DNA from: AC-32 sp038237925
GTDB lineage: Bacteria > Actinomycetota > Thermoleophilia > Gaiellales > Gaiellaceae
Length of the DNA stretch: 64,000 nt
Reading direction: 5' to 3'
Assembly: GCA_038237925.1 (NCBI GenBank)
Contig: JBBRYF010000008.1
Location: 53,062-117,061, forward strand
A program made the position numbers and the translations under genes. Below, piece after piece: positions 26,517 through 34,504 of this stretch (its first letter is position 1; each line of letters starts with the position of its first letter). A model generated the notes under the pieces. That model searched no databases. It was not told where the DNA came from and was given only the letters and a program-made list of their open reading frames with translations.

Positions 26517-26523
26517 CGCGTCG

Positions 26524-27405
26524 GTGAATCCGCTCGCGGGCCTGCTCGTCGTCGACCTGACGCGCTACCTGCCCGGGCCCTTCGCGAGCCGAGAGCTGCT
26601 GCGCCTGGGAGCCCGCGTCGTGCGTCTCCAGGCGCCCGGCGGCGACCCGATGCGCGAGCTCGCGCCCGCCTGGCACGAGGCGCTGAACGCGGGCAAGGAG
26701 TCGGTCGAGCTCGACTTGAAGGCCGATCCCGAAGCCGGCCGGGCGCTCTGCGCCGAGGCCGACGTCGTGCTCGAGAGCTTCCGTCCCGGCGTCGTCGATC
26801 GCCTCGGAATCGGGCCGGCCGACCTGCCCGAGCGCGTCGTCTACTGCTCGTTCACCGCGTTCGGCCCGGAGAACCTGACCGCGGGCCACGACCTCAACTA
26901 CCAGGGATGGGCGGGGCTCCTCGCGGACACGGCGCCCGCCATGCCGCCGGTGCAGATCGCGGACCTCGCCGCCGGCTTGCGTGCCGTCGCCCAGATCGCC
27001 GCAGCCCTGCTCGAGCGCGAGCGCACCGGCCGCGGAAGACACGTGGTCATCTCGCTGACCCACGGCGCGCATGAGCTGGCCGCCCATCGCCTCGGCGGCG
27101 AGCCGGTCCCGCGGTTGCTCACGGGCGGCCTTGCGTGCTACCGCATCTACCCGACCGCCGACGGCCGGCACCTGACCGTCGCCGCGCTCGAGCCGCGCTT
27201 CTTCCAGCGCCTGTGCGAGCTGCTCGGCCGCCCCGAGCTCGCCGAGCGCCAGTGGGACGCCGCCCAGGAGCCGCTCGCCGACGAGCTCGAAGAGGCGTTC
27301 GCCGCCCATCCGCTCGCCACGTGGCTCGAGCTCTTCGACGGCGAGGACGTCAGCGTCGGCCCAGTAGCGACGCTCGAAGAGGCCGCCGCTCAGCTCAGGC
27401 GTTAG
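26524..27405 (+). CDS. CaiB/BaiF (class III) CoA-transferase family protein
   Basis: 293 residues. NPLAGLLVVDLTRYLPGPFASRELLRLGARV is the family start; YCSFTAFGP and VQIADLAAGLRAV (with the conserved catalytic Asp) follow. It is shorter than most members (about 360-400), lacking part of the middle and end, so it could be a compact CoA-transferase or alpha-methylacyl-CoA racemase relative. GTG 26524 has TAGCTT 7 nt upstream. Divergent from the TetR gene, which suggests co-regulation with acyl-CoA genes nearby. Its end overlaps the SPFH gene by 4 bp. Confidence 0.85.
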   Translation: MNPLAGLLVVDLTRYLPGPFASRELLRLGARVVRLQAPGGDPMRELAPAWHEALNAGKESVELDLKADPEAGRALCAEADVVLESFRPGVVDRLGIGPADLPERVVYCSFTAFGPENLTAGHDLNYQGWAGLLADTAPAMPPVQIADLAAGLRAVAQIAAALLERERTGRGRHVVISLTHGAHELAAHRLGGEPVPRLLTGGLACYRIYPTADGRHLTVAALEPRFFQRLCELLGRPELAERQWDAAQEPLADELEEAFAAHPLATWLELFDGEDVSVGPVATLEEAAAQLRR

Positions 27406-28289
27406 CGCTTCTCGTCCGAACCCGGCCCCGGGATCGTGCTGCCAAGCCGGCCGAGCGCCTGCGTGAACTCGCTCGGGATGATCCAGACCTTGTTCGACTT
27501 GCCCTGGGCAATCTGCGGCAGCATCTGCAGGTACTGGTAGGCAAGCAGCTTCGGGTCGGCGTCTCCTTCGTGGATCGCCTTGAAGACCTCGGAAATCGCC
27601 TTCGACTGGCCCTCGGCCTGGAGCACGAGCGCCTGCCGCTGTCCCTCGGCCTTCAGGATCGCGCTCTGCTTCTCACCCTCGGCGGTCAGGATCTGCGACT
27701 GCTTGACGCCCTCGGCGGTGAGGATCGCCGCGCGCTTGTCGCGGTCGGCCCGCATCTGCTTCTCCATCGCCTCCTTGATCGTCCCGGGCGGGTCGACAGC
27801 CTTCAGCTCGACCCGGTTGACGCGGATTCCCCACTTCCCGGTCGCCTCGTCGAGCACGCCGCGCAGCTGCGTATTGATCTGGTCGCGTGAGGTCAACGTG
27901 CCCTCGAGCTCCATCCCCCCGATCACGTTGCGCAGCGTCGTGACCGTCAGCTGCTCGATCGCCTGGATGTAGTTCTGAACCTCGTAGGTGGCCGCCTTGG
28001 GATCGGTGATCTGGAAGTAGAGGACCGTGTCGATGTTGACGACGAGGTTGTCCTCGGTGATCACGGGCTGCGGCTGGAACGAGACGACCTGCTCGCGCAG
28101 GTCGATCAGCGGGCGCAGCCGGTCGATGAACGGCACCAGGATCGCCACTCCCGCCGAGAGCGTCCGCTGGTAGCGGCCGAGCCGTTCGACCAGTCCCGCC
28201 TGGGCCTGCGGCACGATCCGGACCGTCTTCCACAGCGTCAAGACCACCACGAACGCCACTACGACCAGCACGATCAGCGCGACCATCAC
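27402..28289 (-). CDS. SPFH/Band 7 (stomatin-like) membrane protein
   Basis: 295 residues. One N-terminal helix (VALIVLVVVAFVVVLTLW) is followed by the SPFH domain (RIVPQAQAGLVERLGRYQRT, VDPPGTIKEAMEKQMRA) and a coiled-coil region of ILTAEGEKQSAILKAEGQRQ repeats. Such proteins scaffold membrane microdomains and assist membrane proteases. It is the partner of the NfeD gene 7 bp upstream, a classic pair. GTG 28289 and ATG 28286 are both possible starts. Confidence 0.94.
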   Translation of the reverse strand: MMVALIVLVVVAFVVVLTLWKTVRIVPQAQAGLVERLGRYQRTLSAGVAILVPFIDRLRPLIDLREQVVSFQPQPVITEDNLVVNIDTVLYFQITDPKAATYEVQNYIQAIEQLTVTTLRNVIGGMELEGTLTSRDQINTQLRGVLDEATGKWGIRVNRVELKAVDPPGTIKEAMEKQMRADRDKRAAILTAEGVKQSQILTAEGEKQSAILKAEGQRQALVLQAEGQSKAISEVFKAIHEGDADPKLLAYQYLQMLPQIAQGKSNKVWIIPSEFTQALGRLGSTIPGPGSDEKR

Positions 28290-28296
28290 GAACCCC

Positions 28297-28725
28297 CTAC
28301 TGGTAGACGAGCGCGGTTGCGCCCTCGATCTTCACGACTTCGACCCGGGCGCCCGGCTCGAAGACCTGCCCTTCCATGAACGCGCGAGCCGTCCACTCCT
28401 CGCCGCCGATCTTGACGAGTCCGCCGTCGGCGTCGACCCGCTGGAGCACAAGCGCCTTCGCGCCGGTGAGGGCGGCCGTGCCTGTGCGCAACGCCGAGGG
28501 CACGCGCAGGTGCGACTTCGCGATCGGGCGGACCAGTGCGACGGAGGCGATCGAGCCGCCGATGAAGATGATCAGCTGGAGGATCGGTCCGCCGCCCACG
28601 AGAGCCACGACGCCCGCGACGATGGCCGCGAGCGCGACCGGCCCGAGGAAGAACAGCCCCGGCGTGAAGATCTCGCCGACCACCAGCGCGAGGGCGATGA
28701 TCGCCCAGATGAGCCAGCCAGGCAC
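28297..28725 (-). CDS. NfeD family protein
   Basis: 142 residues: three membrane helices (WLIWAIIALALVVGEIF, FLGPVALAAIVAGVVAL, IIFIGGSIASVALV) then an OB-fold domain (GAKALVLQRVDADGGLVKI, ARVEVVKIEGATALVY). Short NfeD proteins of this form work with SPFH proteins; the adjacent gene is one. No serine-protease domain is present, so this is the short type. Confidence 0.93.
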   Translation of the reverse strand: MPGWLIWAIIALALVVGEIFTPGLFFLGPVALAAIVAGVVALVGGGPILQLIIFIGGSIASVALVRPIAKSHLRVPSALRTGTAALTGAKALVLQRVDADGGLVKIGGEEWTARAFMEGQVFEPGARVEVVKIEGATALVYQ

Positions 28726-28734
28726 GCTGCGATC

Positions 28735-29424
28735 CTAACTGCGGTCAACGCGCAGGCCCAACGCGGCGGGCAGCGCGAAGAGGTCCGGCAGGCGGTCAGG
28801 CGCATCCGGGTAGCGGCTCTCGCGGTCGAGCAGGAACGCGCGCGCGATCCCGGCCGCTCGCGCGCCGTCGATGTCGTCCTCGAGCGAGTCCCCGACCATC
28901 GCGGCGTCCGCGGGCTCCACGCCCAGCCGGCCGAGCACCTCGCGGAAGATCGTCGGATGCGGCTTCGTGCGGCCGAACGCGCCGGAGCCGAGCGCCGCGT
29001 CGACCTGCAGCCGGTGATGCGCGATGAACTCGTCGAGGTTCCGCCCCGTGTTCGAGACCAAGCCCAGCTTCAGCCCCTGGGCGCGCAGCTCGTCCAGCAC
29101 CGGCGGAGCGTCCTCGTAGAGCTCAAAGTGCTCCGCATGCTCCCAGGCCTGCGTCATCTCCACCGCGCAGTCATGGGCGGTGTCCGCGTCGCCGCCCATG
29201 CCGCGGACGATTCGCTCGGTGAAGGCGACCCAGATCTCCTCGTCGTGCTCGAGCTCCGGGTGGCGCCGGATTCCCTCGACCGCGCGCTCGCGCGCCTCCG
29301 CGTAGCGCGCGGGGTCAAGCTCGAGCCCGAAGCGGGCGCCGAGCCGCTGGTAGCCCTCCGGACCGAGCTCCGGCCCGGGGCGCGCGATCGTGAAGTCGAC
29401 GTCGAAGAGGACGGCTCTCAGCAT
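28735..29424 (-). CDS. HAD-superfamily hydrolase
   Basis: 229-residue phosphatase-like enzyme. Motif I is LFDVDFT (nucleophile Asp first), motif II LVSNTG, motif III Lys in GRTKPHPTIF, motif IV GDSLEDDIDGA. A helical cap (residues about 15-95) makes it subfamily I. Substrate unknown; 2-haloacid, phosphoglycolate and nucleotide phosphatases look alike. ATG shares one base with the stop of the phosphotransferase gene (TGATG), implying coupling. Confidence 0.9.
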   Translation of the reverse strand: MLRAVLFDVDFTIARPGPELGPEGYQRLGARFGLELDPARYAEARERAVEGIRRHPELEHDEEIWVAFTERIVRGMGGDADTAHDCAVEMTQAWEHAEHFELYEDAPPVLDELRAQGLKLGLVSNTGRNLDEFIAHHRLQVDAALGSGAFGRTKPHPTIFREVLGRLGVEPADAAMVGDSLEDDIDGARAAGIARAFLLDRESRYPDAPDRLPDLFALPAALGLRVDRS

Positions 29425-30215
29425 CAGCGTGCTTCTAGCAGCCAGCGGGCGGTCTCGACGTGTGTCTCGTGAACCCTGCCGTTGAACCAGGCCATCGTCT
29501 GGGCGATCGTCCAGCCGCGGGCGCGCTCCTGGTCGAGGCCGAGCTCGGCGGTCAGCCGATCGAAGCGGTGGAGCACGTCTCGCCGCGAGTGGCCGAGCTC
29601 GCGCGACCGTACGATCGGGGCGATCCCGAACTCGCGCTCGCCCACGAGGGGCTTCGGGTCGATCGCAAGCCACGGCTCGCGCTGGGCGGCGAGGACGTTG
29701 TCGCCGTGCAAGTCCTGATGGAGGAGAACTTGCTGTCCTTGAGTGCGCGGCAGATCGTGCAGCGCCTCGAGCGCCGCGTCGAGCAGCCGCCGCTCGAACG
29801 GCTTGGCAAAGCACTCCCACGTGTCTTCGAACGAGTCGGACCACCAGGCCGCCTCGGCCGCAAGCGTTCCGAAGGGCGCGCCGGCCGGCTTCCAGAGCCG
29901 CGGCAGTAGCTCGACGAAGACGTCGAGCGCAGTATCGGGCCCGGCCGCCGAGAGCGGTGTACCCGGCACGCAGCGCTCGAGCAGCAGCGCGTGCTCCTCC
30001 GGCTCGGAGTCGAGCAGGCGGATCGCGCCGTCGCCGTCCCACAGCTCGAGTGCGGCCGCCTCGTGCTCGCTCTCGCGGTGCGGGTCCTGCACCTTCAGCA
30101 CGGCCTCCTCGCCGTCGGCCGTGACCGCAGGCGCCACGACGACCGAGGCCACCCCACCTTCGAACGGCTCGCCGAGGGTCAGCCCCCGGCGCCGGATCAG
30201 ACGCTCGCCGGCCAG
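29424..30215 (-). CDS. Aminoglycoside/hydroxyurea-type phosphotransferase, start uncertain
   Basis: Kinase-like protein. VAPAVTADGEEAVLKVQDPH holds the ATP-binding Lys, LLERCVPGTPL is the hinge, LLHQDLHGDNVLAA the catalytic loop and WLAIDPKPLVGE the metal-binding Asp. This matches the APH(6)/hydroxyurea phosphotransferase family, whose real substrates are mostly unknown; resistance is not implied. Between GTG 30344, which would overlap the nitrilase gene by 148 bp, and GTG 30152, inside the domain, there is no ATG/GTG/TTG. CTG 30215 would give a sensible 263-residue protein and is my best guess. Confidence 0.8.
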   Translation of the reverse strand: MAGERLIRRRGLTLGEPFEGGVASVVVAPAVTADGEEAVLKVQDPHRESEHEAAALELWDGDGAIRLLDSEPEEHALLLERCVPGTPLSAAGPDTALDVFVELLPRLWKPAGAPFGTLAAEAAWWSDSFEDTWECFAKPFERRLLDAALEALHDLPRTQGQQVLLHQDLHGDNVLAAQREPWLAIDPKPLVGEREFGIAPIVRSRELGHSRRDVLHRFDRLTAELGLDQERARGWTIAQTMAWFNGRVHETHVETARWLLEAR

Positions 30216-31033
30216 CGGTACGCGTCGGCCTGGCGGTTCTTCAGCGAGGGCAGCTTCTCGCGCACGTCGCGCAGCCGCGCCCGATCGATCTCCGCCGAGA
30301 TCACGCCGACCTCGTCGGGCGCCTGCGCGAGCACGATCCCCCACGGGTCGACGATCAGCGAGCGGCCGTACGCAGGCTTCCCCGGCAGCGTCTCGCCGAC
30401 CTGCGCCGGCGCGGCCACGTAGTACTGGTTCTCGATTGCGCGAGCGCGTAAGAGCACGTGCCAGTGGTCCTTACCGGTCGGCGTCGTGAAGTGCGCCGGC
30501 ACCGTGACGAGCTCCGCCCCCTCGAGCGCGAGGATGCGGTAGAGCTCCGGAAAGCGGACGTCGTAGCAGACCGTCAGCCCGATCGGCCAGCCCTCGCCCT
30601 GCACCACGACCGGCTCGGCGCCGGGCTCCTCGGCTTCCGACTCGCGGTAGACCTGGCCGCCGACCTCGACGTCGAAGAGGTGGATCTTGCGGTAGACGCC
30701 GAGCAGCTCGCCGTCGGGCCCGAACGCGAGCGAGGTGTTCGAGAGCTTCTCGCGGCCCTCGCGCTTCTCCGAGATCGAGCCGCCGACGAGCGTAATCCCG
30801 TGCGTTCGCGCCCAGTCGGCCATCGCAGCCACGGACTCGCCGCTCTCGAGCGGCTCCGCGGCGGCGTGCAGCTGCTCCGTCGTGCCGATCGCGTTCCACT
30901 TCTCCGGGAGCGCGACGAGGTCGGCGCCCGTCGCCGCTGCACGCGCGACGAGCCGCTCGGCCGCCTCGAGGTTCGCCGCCTTGTCGGGCCCGCTCGTCAT
31001 CTGCACGCAGGCAACGCGGAGGAGGTCGGTCAC
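30197..31033 (-). CDS. Carbon-nitrogen hydrolase (nitrilase superfamily)
   Basis: 278 residues, likely an omega-amidase/NIT-type amidase. The Glu-Lys-Cys triad is seen: Glu in LVALPEKWN, Lys in VYRKIHLFDV, Cys in LTVCYDVRFPE. The DVEVGGQVYRESE and AENQYYVAAPAQ-like segments agree with Nit1/Nit2-like enzymes that repair deaminated glutathione or 2-oxoglutaramate. GTG 31033 is predicted to be the transcription start itself (TATCCT, 31045-31040). Divergent from an MFS gene. Confidence 0.92.
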   Translation of the reverse strand: MTDLLRVACVQMTSGPDKAANLEAAERLVARAAATGADLVALPEKWNAIGTTEQLHAAAEPLESGESVAAMADWARTHGITLVGGSISEKREGREKLSNTSLAFGPDGELLGVYRKIHLFDVEVGGQVYRESEAEEPGAEPVVVQGEGWPIGLTVCYDVRFPELYRILALEGAELVTVPAHFTTPTGKDHWHVLLRARAIENQYYVAAPAQVGETLPGKPAYGRSLIVDPWGIVLAQAPDEVGVISAEIDRARLRDVREKLPSLKNRQADAYRWPASV

Positions 31034-31039
31034 GCGGTG

Positions 31040-31049
31040 AGGATAGCTT
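31040..31049. promoter_or_regulatory. Overlapping -10 elements, nitrilase-family gene / MFS gene
   Basis: AGGATAGCTT carries TATCCT on the minus strand (31045-31040) and TAGCTT on the plus strand (31044-31049), sharing a TA step. Predicted starts are 31033 and 31056, 23 bp apart, the same geometry as the GNAT/deoD promoter. Confidence 0.5.
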
Positions 31050-31056
31050 TCGCTCC

Positions 31057-32289
31057 ATGGAGGCGACCGCCGCCGCACCCTCGCGCGCCCGCATCCTCGA
31101 GGCCTTTCGGAGCCGGAACTTCCGCCTGCTCTGGACCGGCCAGGCGATCTCGCTGCTCGGGGATGCCGCCTTCATCGTCGCGCTGGGCTGGCGCACGTTC
31201 ACCCTCACCGGCTCGGCCCGGTCGCTCGGGATCGTCCTGACCTTGCAGGGCGTCGGTGTGCTCTCGACTGTCCTCGTCGGCGGCGCGCTTGCCGACCGCT
31301 ATGACCGGCGCACCATGATGCTCGTCTCCGACTTCGCCCGCTTCAGCGTGATTGGCGTGCTTGCGTTCGTCAACGCGACGGGTCACCTGAGCGTCGGCTC
31401 GCTGGCGGCGATCGCGTTCGTCGAAGGGCTCGCGACCGGCTTCTTTACCCCCGCCTTCGGCGGTCTCATCCCGCTCGTCGTCGAGCAGCCGGGGCTCGGC
31501 TCGGCGAATGCGCTGATCGGGTTGGCGCGCCAGAGCAGCTTCTTGATCGGACCCTCGGTCGCCTCGCTCCTCTACGGTTTCGCCGGCGCGACCGTCGTCT
31601 TCGGCTTCAACGCGGTCTCCTACCTCGTCTCCTTCGCGTTCGTCTACGCGACGCGACCACGCGCGGCCGAGCGTGGAGCCGCCGAGGGCACTCTGCGCGA
31701 GATCCGCGCCGGGTTCCGCTACATCGCCGGCGTCCCATGGCTGTGGCTGACGATCAGCCTGTTCGCGTTCGTGCTGATGCTCCAGTGGGCGCCGATCCAA
31801 GTGCTGACGCCGAAGCTCGTCCGTGAGCACTTCCACCTCGGCATCGGCGCGTACGGGCTCGTCTTCTCGATGATCGGCGCCGGGATGATCGTCGGCACGG
31901 TGCTCGTCGGCCAGTTGAACCCGACGCGCAGGCGCGGGCTGATCTCGTATCTGATCTGGATCCTCAACAGCGTGCTCGTGATCGTCTTCGCCCTCTCGCC
32001 CTGGTTCCCGCTGGCGATCGCGGCTGCGTTCATCCGAGGGATCTGCATCGGCTTCGGCGTCACTATCTGGGAGACGATGCTGATGCAGCTCGTGCCGCAG
32101 CACATGCTCTCACGGGTCGTGAGCCTGGACTGGTTCGGCTCGCTCGGCCTGACGCCATTCGGCCTACTGCTGGTGGGCGCGGTTTCGGGCTACGCACCGC
32201 CAGGGACGATCATCGCGATCGGCGCGGCCCTCTCGATCTGCATCATCGGCAGCGGCCTGCTCTCCCGCCAGATCAGGACGATCGACTGA
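31057..32289 (+). CDS. MFS transporter, EntS-like
   Basis: 410 residues, 12 predicted helices. FRSRNFRLLWTGQAISLLGD at the start and GGALADRYDRRTMMLVSD (motif A) are typical of the enterobactin-exporter (EntS)/MFS_3 group. Export of a small molecule is likely, but which one cannot be said. ATG 31057 lies 7 nt after TAGCTT and has no ribosome site, so a leaderless mRNA is expected. The stop overlaps a 48-residue frame by 1 bp. Confidence 0.9.
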   Translation: MEATAAAPSRARILEAFRSRNFRLLWTGQAISLLGDAAFIVALGWRTFTLTGSARSLGIVLTLQGVGVLSTVLVGGALADRYDRRTMMLVSDFARFSVIGVLAFVNATGHLSVGSLAAIAFVEGLATGFFTPAFGGLIPLVVEQPGLGSANALIGLARQSSFLIGPSVASLLYGFAGATVVFGFNAVSYLVSFAFVYATRPRAAERGAAEGTLREIRAGFRYIAGVPWLWLTISLFAFVLMLQWAPIQVLTPKLVREHFHLGIGAYGLVFSMIGAGMIVGTVLVGQLNPTRRRGLISYLIWILNSVLVIVFALSPWFPLAIAAAFIRGICIGFGVTIWETMLMQLVPQHMLSRVVSLDWFGSLGLTPFGLLLVGAVSGYAPPGTIIAIGAALSICIIGSGLLSRQIRTID

Positions 32290-32435
32290 TGCCGGTCTAC
32301 TGGAAGCCGAAGTACGGCACGCGCTCGTCGCGCCATCGCGCGTGGACGAAGAAGCAGGCCCAGCGCGAGGCGGCGCTCAGGCGCGAACGGCCGCCGTCGT
32401 TGCTGGACCGGCTCCGGCGCGCGTTCGGGCGCTGA
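32289..32435 (+). CDS. 48-residue basic protein
   Basis: Short frame starting MPVYWKPKYGTRSSRHRAWT and ending LLDRLRRAFGR, coupled to the MFS gene by TGATG. Strongly basic, no cysteines, with a possible amphipathic C-terminal helix. No family recognised. The tight overlap and sensible amino-acid content favour a real gene, but chance cannot be excluded. Confidence 0.45.
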   Translation: MPVYWKPKYGTRSSRHRAWTKKQAQREAALRRERPPSLLDRLRRAFGR

Positions 32436-32457
32436 CCGCTTGCTCATACTTGGAGAC

Positions 32458-32592
32458 GTGGACGACGAGCGCCCTCCCATCTGCCCCACCTGCGGCGTGA
32501 CGATGGTCCCGGCCGCGCTCAGCACGCGTGAGGAACGGGACGGCGACTGGATCTGCCTCGAGTGCGAAGAGGCAGGCGAGTCAGAGGCGTAA
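32458..32592 (+). CDS. 44-residue zinc-ribbon protein
   Basis: Starts DDERPPICPTCGVTMVPAAL and carries two CxxC pairs (CPTC near residue 9, CLEC near 33), enough for a complete zinc ribbon. Acidic C-terminus. GTG 32458 follows GGAG closely. Function unknown; similar tiny zinc ribbons are common in actinobacteria. Confidence 0.6.
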   Translation: MDDERPPICPTCGVTMVPAALSTREERDGDWICLECEEAGESEA

Positions 32593-32601
32593 CTTCGACC
32601 T

Positions 32602-32886
32602 GTGAGACGAATGGCGGGAAGCGGTCGGCGGCTCGCAGCTCGCCTGCTGTTTGCATCCCTGGTTCTTGGCTCGGCCGCGTCGCTCCTGTACGGAGCCTTT
32701 GCGCTCACGTTCGACAAGCAATGGGCGCACGAGCAGGCCTTCAGGAGGTGTCAGGTGAGCCGCCCCGGCGACAAGGTATCGACCTCGTTCGTGGCGCTGA
32801 GCGTCGAGTGGAACAAGCGGCTGGACGGCTACGCGTGCGTTTACCGGATGCCGGACGGCGCGATGGTCGTTCGCCGATCTCGTTGA
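32602..32886 (+). CDS. Small membrane-anchored protein
   Basis: 94 residues. One membrane helix (LAARLLFASLVLGSAASLLYG) precedes a short extracytoplasmic part with two Cys (FRRCQVSRPG, YACVYRMPDG). No family recognised. GTG 32602 follows TAACTT (32590-32595) by 6 nt, so transcription probably begins at the start codon. Confidence 0.6.
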   Translation: MRRMAGSGRRLAARLLFASLVLGSAASLLYGAFALTFDKQWAHEQAFRRCQVSRPGDKVSTSFVALSVEWNKRLDGYACVYRMPDGAMVVRRSR

Positions 32887-32905
32887 TGCCAAAGGCCCGC
32901 CGAGC

Positions 32906-33366
32906 ATGAGCGGATCCGAGCAGGAGATGTCTCGCACCGAAATCGACGCGCTTGTCGCGCGTCACGCCGAGCGGATCGGTGAGGCCCTACCCGAAGGGAC
33001 GACGTCGGTGTCCGGCAGCACGCTGTTGGCTGGTACGGGGGTCACGATCTCGACTTGGTCGTTCTCGTCCCGGACGTTGTCGACGCCGCGGATCGCCTTC
33101 GCCACCTCCATCCGCCGCTCTATCCGGAGGATTGGCGAGACGACTGGGCAGCGTTTCGCGAGCCAGGGCCGCCCCAGGTGGACATCGTCCTGACGAGCCC
33201 GGGGACGAGGGGCGACGCGCATCACCGCCACGCGTGGACGCTGCTGCTTGCGGACGACGCGCTGAGGGCGGAATACGAGCTGCTCAAGGCGGCAGGGATG
33301 GACGGCGCACAGAAAGCCGCGTTCTTCGAACGCGTGGTCGCGCTGCTCGACGATTCGTCGTCGTGA
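32906..33366 (+). pseudogene. Nucleotidyltransferase/GrpB-like gene broken by a 1-nt frameshift
   Basis: Two overlapping frames make one protein if a base is added. The first frame reads SRTEIDALVARHAERIGEAL then SVSGSTLLAGTG; the second continues GHDLDLVVLVPDVVDAADRL, YPEDWRDDWAAFREPGPPQV and KAAFFERVVALLDD. Joined, they give GST...DLDLVV, the pattern of small nucleotidyltransferases. The break is at the G-run 33037-33041: six Gs instead of five would restore the frame. It is either a true pseudogene or a homopolymer error. Confidence 0.7.
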
Positions 33367-33376
33367 TGCTCCGCCG

Positions 33377-33401
33377 CTGAGCCGGGCTTTGCCCGGCTCA
33401 G
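33377..33401 (+). terminator. Perfect hairpin after the frameshifted gene
   Basis: CTGAGCCGGGC and GCCCGGCTCAG pair perfectly around TTT. It lies 10 bp after the stop of the preceding gene. No T-run follows, so termination is likely but not certain. Confidence 0.55.
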
Positions 33402-33480
33402 CACAGCGGCTGCTGGGGCAGTCCGACAAAGTCACGCCTCGATGAGGCGGCTCCCGAAACGGTTGAGTCGGCCGGACGCG

Positions 33481-33547
33481 AGCAAGGAGGGGGCACGTGG
33501 GGGAACCAGGGGTTCCCCCACGAAGCGAGCGGGGCCAACGGCCCCGC
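33481..33547. repeat. GTGGGGGAACC-type hairpin repeat plus GC hairpin, 3' of tRNA-Pro
   Basis: CGTGGGGGAACC (33496-33507) pairs perfectly with GGTTCCCCCACG (33511-33522) around AGG, preceded by a purine-rich AAGGAGGGGG run. It matches the element at 4396-4432 in order and sequence. A second hairpin, GCGGGGCC / GGCCCCGC, lies at about 33529-33547. On the minus strand both follow the tRNA gene, where they may serve as its terminator. Confidence 0.7.
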
Positions 33548-33556
33548 GAAGCGCTA

Positions 33557-33630
33557 TCGGGGTGCCGAGATTTGAACTCGGGACCTCTCCGACCCGAACG
33601 GAGCGCGCTACCAGGCTGCGCCACACCCCG
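33557..33630 (-). tRNA. tRNA-Pro (anticodon CGG)
   Basis: A complete cloverleaf: acceptor CGGGGTG/CACCCCG, D-stem GCGC/GCGC, anticodon stem CTCCG/CGGAG with loop TTCGGGT (anticodon CGG), variable AGGTC, T-stem CCGAG/CTCGG with loop TTCAAAT, discriminator A. 74 nt, no encoded CCA. Reads CCG codons. Confidence 0.97.
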
Positions 33631-33642
33631 AGAGCGCACAGG

Positions 33643-34494
33643 TTAGCGGCTGGCCGCGAGGAAGTTCTCGATCGCATCGGCGCAGGCGTCCGGCCGCTCG
33701 CCGATCAGCAGGTGGCCGCAGTCGGCGATCACGCGCAGGCGCGCTCTGAGGCGCCGTGCGTAGTCGAACGCGTCGCCGACGGGAAGCTGGTTGTCGCGCG
33801 CGCCCCAGAGGACGAGGCTCGGGCACCGCACTCGGTCGAGGTCGGGCCGTGGGTCGTCGCGCACGAGCGCTTTTGCCGCACTGACGGTGTCTGTCTGCCG
33901 CGCCGAGCCGGCGAGAAAGGCCTCGACGAGCTCCGGGGAGAGCGCGGCCGGGTCCGACGCGCCCCAGCGGCCGAAGACAAGCCGCTTCAGCAGCGTCGAG
34001 CGCGCAACGCGGTGGCGATAGGGCGCAATCTTCCGGCCGGGCTTGACGATCCCGGTGATCGTCAGCGCGTAGCGGACGTTCCGGCTTCCAGACGAGATCC
34101 CGGCCGCGCCTGCGAGCACGAGGGCTTTCACCGTGCCGGGGCGGCGGACCGCCAGGCGCAGCGCGATCGCGCCGCCCAGCGAGTGGCCGACAACCGCCGC
34201 GGCAGCGACGTCTTCGCGATCCAGCAGCAGCCCCAGCCGGTCCGCGTACGCGTTCAGCGACGGCGCCGCCGGCAAGGCCGACGAGCCACCGTGGCCCGGA
34301 AGCTCGGGCACGAGCACCCGACGTCCAGGAAGCACGAGCGGCGCGAGCGCGAGCCAGTTCGCCGCCGCGCCGCCCAGTCCGTGCACGAGCACGAGCGGCT
34401 CACCCTCGCCTGCGACGAGATAGCGCAGCCGGCAACCGCGCACCTCCGCGAAGCGCTCCTCGAACCCGTCGATCTCAGACTTTGCGTCCGTCAC
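33643..34494 (-). CDS. Alpha/beta-fold hydrolase
   Basis: 283 residues. VLVHGLGGAAANW is the oxyanion region, VVGHSLGGAIALRLA the nucleophile elbow, LWGARDNQLP the acid and DCGHLLIGERP the histidine. Could be an esterase, a C-C hydrolase or a haloperoxidase-like enzyme. GTG 34494 lies 8 nt after a minus-strand AATAAT (34508-34503) that overlaps the promoter of the divergent leader-peptide unit. Confidence 0.88.
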   Translation of the reverse strand: MTDAKSEIDGFEERFAEVRGCRLRYLVAGEGEPLVLVHGLGGAAANWLALAPLVLPGRRVLVPELPGHGGSSALPAAPSLNAYADRLGLLLDREDVAAAAVVGHSLGGAIALRLAVRRPGTVKALVLAGAAGISSGSRNVRYALTITGIVKPGRKIAPYRHRVARSTLLKRLVFGRWGASDPAALSPELVEAFLAGSARQTDTVSAAKALVRDDPRPDLDRVRCPSLVLWGARDNQLPVGDAFDYARRLRARLRVIADCGHLLIGERPDACADAIENFLAASR

Positions 34495-34504
34495 CTCTGG
34501 CGAT

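Noticed and set aside
29424..30215. Antibiotic-resistance aminoglycoside phosphotransferase
   Set aside because: The fold fits, but the family is broad and chromosomal members mostly have unknown substrates; nothing here indicates resistance.
33557..33630. tRNA-Pro as an attachment site for an integrated element
   Set aside because: No integrase, no partial tRNA copy nearby, and neighbours are ordinary genes.
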